From Staphylococcus hsinchuensis (GTDB taxonomy: Bacteria; Bacillota; Bacilli; Staphylococcales; Staphylococcaceae), in contig NZ_CP128355.1 in assembly GCF_038789205.1 (NCBI RefSeq), positions 1,550,001 through 1,614,000 of the forward strand: DNA of 64,000 bases, written 5' to 3'. Shown here one piece after another: positions 59,087-64,000 of the stretch. Position 1 is the stretch's first letter. Every line of letters begins with the position of its first letter. The notes beneath the pieces were generated by a model, which saw only the letters and a program-made list of their open reading frames with translations, did no database searches and was not told the DNA's origin. The position numbers were made by a program, and so were the translations under genes.

Positions 59087-60742
59087 ATGAATTCTTCTGA
59101 TAAACAAGTAAGCGGTAAGAAGATATCTCCTGTTTTTATCTATAGTGCAATCGTTGTTGCGATTGTTGTTTTGATTGGTGCTTTTTTACCAACTCAATTC
59201 GACACAGTTACTAACAAGATTAAGCTATGGATTACTACTAACCTTGGATGGTATTACTTAATTCTTACTACGTTTATTGTATTCTTCTGTATTTTCCTAA
59301 TCTTTAGCCCAATTGGAAAGCTGAAACTCGGTAAACCGAACGACAAGCCAGAGTTTAACACGATTTCATGGTTTGCAATGTTATTCAGTGCAGGTATGGG
59401 AATTGGACTTGTATTCTATGGCGCTGCAGAACCAATGTCAGACTTCGCAGCACCTCCAAGTGCAGATCCTAAAACTAAAGCGGCGTACACTGAAGCTTTA
59501 CGTTCAACTTTCTTCCATTGGGGATTCCATGCATGGGCAATTTATGGTGTAGTAGCATTAGCACTTGCTTATGCACAATTTAGAAAGGGAGAACCAGGAC
59601 TGATTTCAAGAACATTACGCCCTATTTTAGGTAATAAAGTAGAAGGTCCAATAGGGACAATCATTGATGTTTTAGCAGTATTTGCTACAGTCGTAGGTGT
59701 AGCCGTATCACTAGGTATGGGTGCATTACAAATCAATGGTGGACTAAACTACTTATTTGATATCCCAAACAATGTATGGGTACAAGCCATCATTATTTTA
59801 ATTGTTACAATTTTATTCTTAATGAGTGCTTGGTCTGGTTTAAGTAAAGGTATTCAATATTTAAGTAACTTGAATATCAGCTTAGGTGCCATTTTAATGA
59901 TTGCGGTATTAATTATCGGCCCTACAGTATTAATCTTAAACATGATGACAAGCTCAACAGGTAGTCTATTAAATTCATTTTTATTAAATACATTTGATAC
60001 TGCCGCACAAAACCCTCAGAAACAAAAATGGATGTCTAGTTGGACATTATACTACTGGGGTTGGTGGTTAAGCTGGAGCCCATTCGTTGGTATTTTCATC
60101 GCACGTGTATCAAAAGGACGTTCAATTCGTGAGTTTATCGCAGGTGTTCTTTTAGTTCCAGCTCTCGTAAGTTTCATTTGGTTCAGTGTGTTTGGTGTAC
60201 TTGGTATTGAATCAGGTAAAAAACACCCTAAATTATTTGAAATGACACCAGAAACTCAATTATTCGGGGTATTCCATCATTTACCTTTAGGCATGATTTT
60301 ATCAATTATTGCCTTACTATTAATTGGTTCATTCTTTATTACTTCAGCCGATTCAGCTACGTTCGTATTAGGAATGCAAACAAGTTACGGATCATTAGAA
60401 CCATCTAATGTTGTCAAAGTAACTTGGGGTATTGCTCAATCACTTATCGCATTCGTATTATTATTAGCTGGTGGCGGAGATGGTACTAAAGCATTAAACG
60501 CTATACAAAGTGCTGCGATTATCAGTGCCTTGCCGTTCTCCTTTGTAGTAATAATGATGATGATATCATTCTATAAAGATGCGAACCAAGAACGTAAATT
60601 CTTAGGCTTAACACTAACGCCGAATAAACATCGTTTACAAGATTACGTTCAACATCAACAAGATGATTATGAAGATGATATTATTGAAAGACGTAGTTCA
60701 TTAAGAAATGCAGAAAAATACGAAGAACACTCAGAAAAATAA
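59087..60742 (+). CDS. BCCT-family osmolyte transporter (glycine betaine/choline type)
   Basis: 551 residues with 12 membrane helices. The BCCT hallmark is [32 protein letters not shown]-like (here [20 protein letters not shown]), preceded by [19 protein letters not shown]. Such proteins import betaine, choline or carnitine with sodium or protons; OpuD is the Bacillus relative and the staphylococcal gene is often called opuD2. A cytosolic tail of charged residues follows the last helix. ATG 59087 follows AAAGGGAG. Substrate inferred. A hairpin terminator follows. Confidence 0.93.
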   Translation: [551 protein letters not shown]

Positions 60743-60782
60743 TAACTTAATGAGACTGGGAAGATCCTAGATTCTAATAGAG

Positions 60783-60821
60783 AAATCCTAGAAGATTACT
60801 TTAATCTTCTAGGATTTTTTT
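60783..60821 (+). terminator. BCCT transporter terminator
   Basis: AAATCCTAGAAGATTA / TAATCTTCTAGGATTT perfect stem with a T run. Confidence 0.95.
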
Positions 60822-60904
60822 ATACCAATACTTAAAATAATCAAAAATCAAAATGTAAAAGTTCAGTTTCAAAGAAATTAAAGCAGCATCATTTATTATT
60901 TAAC

Positions 60905-60919
60905 TGAAAATGATTATCA
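60905..60919 (+). promoter_or_regulatory. Fur-like box upstream of acnA
   Basis: TGAAAATGATTATCA matches the 7-1-7 Fur consensus TGATAATNATTATCA except for one base. It is about 180 bases upstream of acnA in a 276-base spacer that otherwise holds no gene. Confidence 0.6.
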
Positions 60920-61097
60920 ATTAATAATAATAACTTATTACACACATGATTAGTGATAAGTTTTTGTTATATGTACCTATTTAAAATTCAAATACAAAAA
61001 TACATAGTTTCTTAGGTAATTCAGTTGTTTTAAACGTTATATAATTATACAATTTAGGTAACAACTTTATATTTTAAAAATTTTCAGGGGGAATATT

Positions 61098-63803
61098 ATG
61101 GCTTCTAATATTAAGCAACAAGCTAAAAAGTCGTTCGACCTTAATGGTAAATCGTATACTTACTATGATTTAAAAACTTTAGAAGAACAAGGTTTGACTA
61201 AAATTTCTAAATTGCCATATTCAATCAGAGTTCTTTTAGAATCTGTGTTAAGACAAGAAGATGGCTTTGTAATTACTGATGAACATATTAAATCATTATC
61301 TAACTTTGCTGAGGGTTCTAAGGGCGAAGTACCATTCAAACCTTCACGAGTTATTTTACAAGACTTCACTGGTGTTCCAGCCGTAGTTGATTTAGCTTCA
61401 TTACGTAAAGCTATGAACGACGTAGGTGGGGACTTAAACAAAATCAACCCAGAAGTACCAGTTGACTTAGTTATCGACCACTCTGTACAAGTTGATAGTT
61501 ACGCAAACCCAGATGCATTAGAACGTAACATGAAATTAGAATTCGAAAGAAACTATGAACGTTACCAATTCTTAAACTGGGCTACAAAAGCATTTAATAA
61601 CTATAGCGCTGTACCACCTGCAACAGGTATCGTACACCAAGTTAACTTAGAGTATTTAGCAAATGTTGTTCACGCACGTGAAGACGAAGGTGAAACAGTT
61701 GCTTTCCCAGATACACTTGTAGGTACTGACTCTCATACAACTATGATTAACGGTCTTGGTGTATTAGGTTGGGGTGTCGGCGGTATCGAAGCCGAAGCAG
61801 GTATGCTTGGACAACCTTCATATTTCCCAATTCCAGAAGTTATTGGTGTAAGATTAACTAACGCATTACCACAAGGTTCTACAGCTACTGACTTAGCATT
61901 ACGCGTAACTCAAGAATTACGTAAAAAAGGCGTAGTTGGTAAATTTGTTGAATTCTTCGGTCCTGGTGTACAACACTTACCATTAGCTGACCGTGCAACA
62001 ATTGCTAACATGGCTCCAGAATATGGTGCTACTTGTGGTTTCTTCCCAGTTGATGAAGAAGCATTAAAATATATGCGTTTAACAGGTCGTTCTGATGAAC
62101 AAATCGATCTTGTAAAAACATACTTAACTGAAAATGATATGTTCTTTACTGTAGATAATGACGAACCAGAATATACTGACGTTGTTGATTTAGATTTATC
62201 TACTGTAGAAGCTTCATTATCAGGTCCAAAACGTCCACAAGATTTAATCTTCTTAAGTGATATGAAAGAAGAATTCGAAAAATCAGTTACAGCTCCAGCT
62301 GGTAACCAAGGACATGGATTAACAGAAGAAGAATTTGATAAAACTGCAGAAATCAAATTCAATGACGGTCATACTTCAACAATGAAAACAGGTGACATTG
62401 CGATTGCCGCAATTACGTCATGTACTAATACATCTAACCCATATGTAATGTTAGGTGCAGGATTAGTAGCGAAAAAAGCTGTAGAAAAAGGCTTAGAAGT
62501 ACCTGATTTCGTAAAAACATCACTAGCACCTGGTTCAAAAGTTGTTACAGGTTACCTAAGAGATTCAGGTTTACAAACTTATTTAGATCAACTTGGATTT
62601 AACTTAGTTGGTTACGGTTGTACAACTTGTATCGGTAACTCAGGTCCATTGATGGAAGAAATTGAAAAAGCAATTGCTGACGAAGACTTACTTGTTACTT
62701 CAGTATTATCTGGTAACCGTAACTTCGAAGGTCGTATCCATCCATTAGTAAAAGCGAACTACTTAGCATCACCGCAATTAGTAGTAGCGTATGCTTTAGC
62801 GGGAACTGTAGATATCGACTTACAAAACGAACCATTAGGTAAAGGTAAAGACGGCGAAGATGTTTACCTTAAAGATATCTGGCCATCAATTAAAGAAGTT
62901 GCAGATACAGTTGATAATGCAGTTACACCACAATTATTCAAAGAAGAATATGAAACTGTATACAACAACAACGAAATGTGGAATGAAATCGATGTTACTG
63001 ATCGTCCACTTTACGACTTTGATCCTGAATCTACTTACATCCAAAACCCAACATTCTTCCAAGATATGTCTAAAGAACCTGGCACTATCGAACCATTAAA
63101 TGGTTTACGTGTAATGGGTAAATTCGGTGATTCAGTGACAACTGACCATATTTCTCCAGCAGGTGCGATTGGTAAAGATACACCAGCAGGTAAATATTTA
63201 TTAGATCACAATGTACCTATTCGTCAGTTCAACTCTTATGGTTCACGTCGTGGTAACCATGAAGTAATGGTACGTGGTACATTTGCTAATATTCGTATTA
63301 AGAACCAATTAGCTCCAGGTACAGAAGGTGGATTTACTACTTACTGGCCAACTGGTGAACAAATGCCTATCTACGATGCAGCTATGAAATATAAAGAAGA
63401 TGGCACTGGTTTAGTAGTACTAGCTGGTAACGATTACGGTATGGGTTCTTCTCGTGACTGGGCAGCTAAAGGTACAAACTTATTAGGTGTTAAAACAGTT
63501 ATCGCTCAAAGTTATGAAAGAATTCACCGTTCAAACTTAGTTATGATGGGTGTATTACCATTACAATTTAAAGATGGCGAATCAGCAGATAGCTTAGGCC
63601 TTGACGGTACAGAAGAAATCTCAGTAGAAATTACTGAAGATGTGAAACCACATGACTTAATTAAAGTCCAAGCTAAGAAAGATAGTGGTGAAGTTGTAGA
63701 ATTCGAAGCTATTGCTCGTTTCGATTCAAACGTTGAATTAGATTACTATCGTCACGGTGGTATCTTACAACTTGTTCTAAGAAAGAAATTAGCTAACTCA
63801 TAA
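61098..63803 (+). CDS. acnA: Aconitate hydratase AcnA
   Basis: 901-residue iron-sulphur TCA-cycle enzyme that isomerises citrate to isocitrate. Fe-S cluster cysteines appear in [10 protein letters not shown] and [12 protein letters not shown] (residues about 437 and 503-506 by position), with [10 protein letters not shown] and [17 protein letters not shown] as substrate-site blocks. The domain order 1-2-3-4 matches the IRP1/AcnA type rather than AcnB. ATG 61098 follows TTCAGGGGGAA. Iron may influence its expression through the upstream Fur-like box. Confidence 0.98.
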   Translation: MASNIKQQAKKSFDLNGKSYTYYDLKTLEEQGLTKISKLPYSIRVLLESVLRQEDGFVITDEHIKSLSNFAEGSKGEVPFKPSRVILQDFTGVPAVVDLASLRKAMNDVGGDLNKINPEVPVDLVIDHSVQVDSYANPDALERNMKLEFERNYERYQFLNWATKAFNNYSAVPPATGIVHQVNLEYLANVVHAREDEGETVAFPDTLVGTDSHTTMINGLGVLGWGVGGIEAEAGMLGQPSYFPIPEVIGVRLTNALPQGSTATDLALRVTQELRKKGVVGKFVEFFGPGVQHLPLADRATIANMAPEYGATCGFFPVDEEALKYMRLTGRSDEQIDLVKTYLTENDMFFTVDNDEPEYTDVVDLDLSTVEASLSGPKRPQDLIFLSDMKEEFEKSVTAPAGNQGHGLTEEEFDKTAEIKFNDGHTSTMKTGDIAIAAITSCTNTSNPYVMLGAGLVAKKAVEKGLEVPDFVKTSLAPGSKVVTGYLRDSGLQTYLDQLGFNLVGYGCTTCIGNSGPLMEEIEKAIADEDLLVTSVLSGNRNFEGRIHPLVKANYLASPQLVVAYALAGTVDIDLQNEPLGKGKDGEDVYLKDIWPSIKEVADTVDNAVTPQLFKEEYETVYNNNEMWNEIDVTDRPLYDFDPESTYIQNPTFFQDMSKEPGTIEPLNGLRVMGKFGDSVTTDHISPAGAIGKDTPAGKYLLDHNVPIRQFNSYGSRRGNHEVMVRGTFANIRIKNQLAPGTEGGFTTYWPTGEQMPIYDAAMKYKEDGTGLVVLAGNDYGMGSSRDWAAKGTNLLGVKTVIAQSYERIHRSNLVMMGVLPLQFKDGESADSLGLDGTEEISVEITEDVKPHDLIKVQAKKDSGEVVEFEAIARFDSNVELDYYRHGGILQLVLRKKLANS

Positions 63804-63831
63804 GATATATTTTGAAATTATATCTATAAAT

Positions 63832-63865
63832 AAGGCTAGGGCAAACATTGTCCTAGCCTTTATTT
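63832..63865 (+). terminator. acnA terminator
   Basis: AAGGCTAGG / CCTAGCCTT stem with an 11-base loop and TTATTTTA after it. Confidence 0.9.
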
Positions 63866-63949
63866 TATTATGTGAGCGATAAAGTTTCTGTATTTTTCAC
63901 GTTGTATGTTAATATTGCTAATAGCAAAGATGTTTGAAAAGAGGAATAA

Positions 63950-64000
63950 ATGATGATTTACAGTATTACAGAAATTGAATCTCGTTATCAGGAAACGGAT
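63950..64000 (+). CDS. Acyl-CoA thioesterase (YneP-like), 5' fragment
   Basis: Reads MMIYSITEIESRYQETD and is cut by the window end. The RYQETD start matches hotdog-fold 4-hydroxybenzoyl-CoA-type thioesterases (RYxETDQMG), which in staphylococci lies after acnA. GAGGAATAAATG precedes it. Only 17 codons are visible. Confidence 0.7.
   Translation, partial: MMIYSITEIESRYQETD

Noticed and set aside
61910..62362. 150-codon open frame opposite acnA
   Set aside because: Shadow of acnA, no start signals and no recognisable protein features.

Overview
The window is low-GC chromosomal DNA from a Staphylococcus. Gene content and order (pgsA-cinA-recA-rny, mutSL-glpPFKD-miaA-hfq, glnRA-nuc, lysC/hom-thrCB, katA-rpmG-rpsN-guaC, lexA/sosA-tkt, sbcDC-mscL, acnA) match the staphylococcal core chromosome. 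SosA, a Staphylococcus-type thermonuclease and LexA, PerR, Zur and GlpP control sites agree with this. From memory, the RecA, Nuc, Hfq and MiaA sequences differ from S. aureus at many positions, so I favour a non-aureus staphylococcus but cannot name the species. No prophage, IS element, CRISPR array, rRNA or tRNA was seen.

Layout. 1-6 kb: a RodZ/YmfM-like HTH membrane protein, pgsA, cinA, recA and RNase Y. 6-14 kb: ymdB, a two-subunit 2-oxoacid:ferredoxin oxidoreductase, a poly-gamma-glutamate hydrolase-like gene, a thiamine-binding protein, miaB, ricA/ymcA and a ThiW-like transporter subunit. 14-26 kb: mutSL, then the glycerol regulon (glpP, glpF, glpK, glpD) with two terminator-bearing leaders, a lysophospholipase-like hydrolase, miaA and hfq. 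26-35 kb: glutathione peroxidase, hflX, a methionine-gamma-lyase-like PLP enzyme, glnRA, thermonuclease, a NERD-domain protein and two poorly understood genes. 35-43 kb: lysC diverging from hom-thrC-thrB and a HAD phosphatase, then an amino-acid permease. 43-49 kb: katA with a PerR box, zinc-sparing rpmG and rpsN with Zur-like boxes, guaC, a CAP-domain protein with a probable ATT start, and lexA/sosA. 49-64 kb: ynzC, tkt, yneF, small secreted and cytosolic proteins, ccdC, the LexA-boxed sbcDC operon, mscL, a BCCT transporter, acnA with an upstream Fur-like box, and the start of a thioesterase.

Functional themes. DNA repair and SOS: recA, lexA, sosA and sbcDC all carry LexA boxes, and mutSL is also here. 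Metal and oxidative stress: Zur-, PerR- and Fur-type boxes lie at rpmG/rpsN, katA and acnA. Nitrogen and amino-acid control: a GlnR box precedes glnRA, and CodY-like boxes precede lysC/hom and lie between the permease and katA. Glycerol use: CcpA-like cre sites plus GlpP-type leaders.

The most notable non-genic structure is a dispersed intergenic element with seven copies. It consists of two hairpin modules and occurs in long (about 155-160 bp) and short (about 75-95 bp) forms and in both orientations, always between genes. No wholly new multi-gene system was found. The least explained genes are the DeoR-C-like and nucleotidyltransferase-like pair at 34.0-35.2 kb and several small staphylococcal ORFs.
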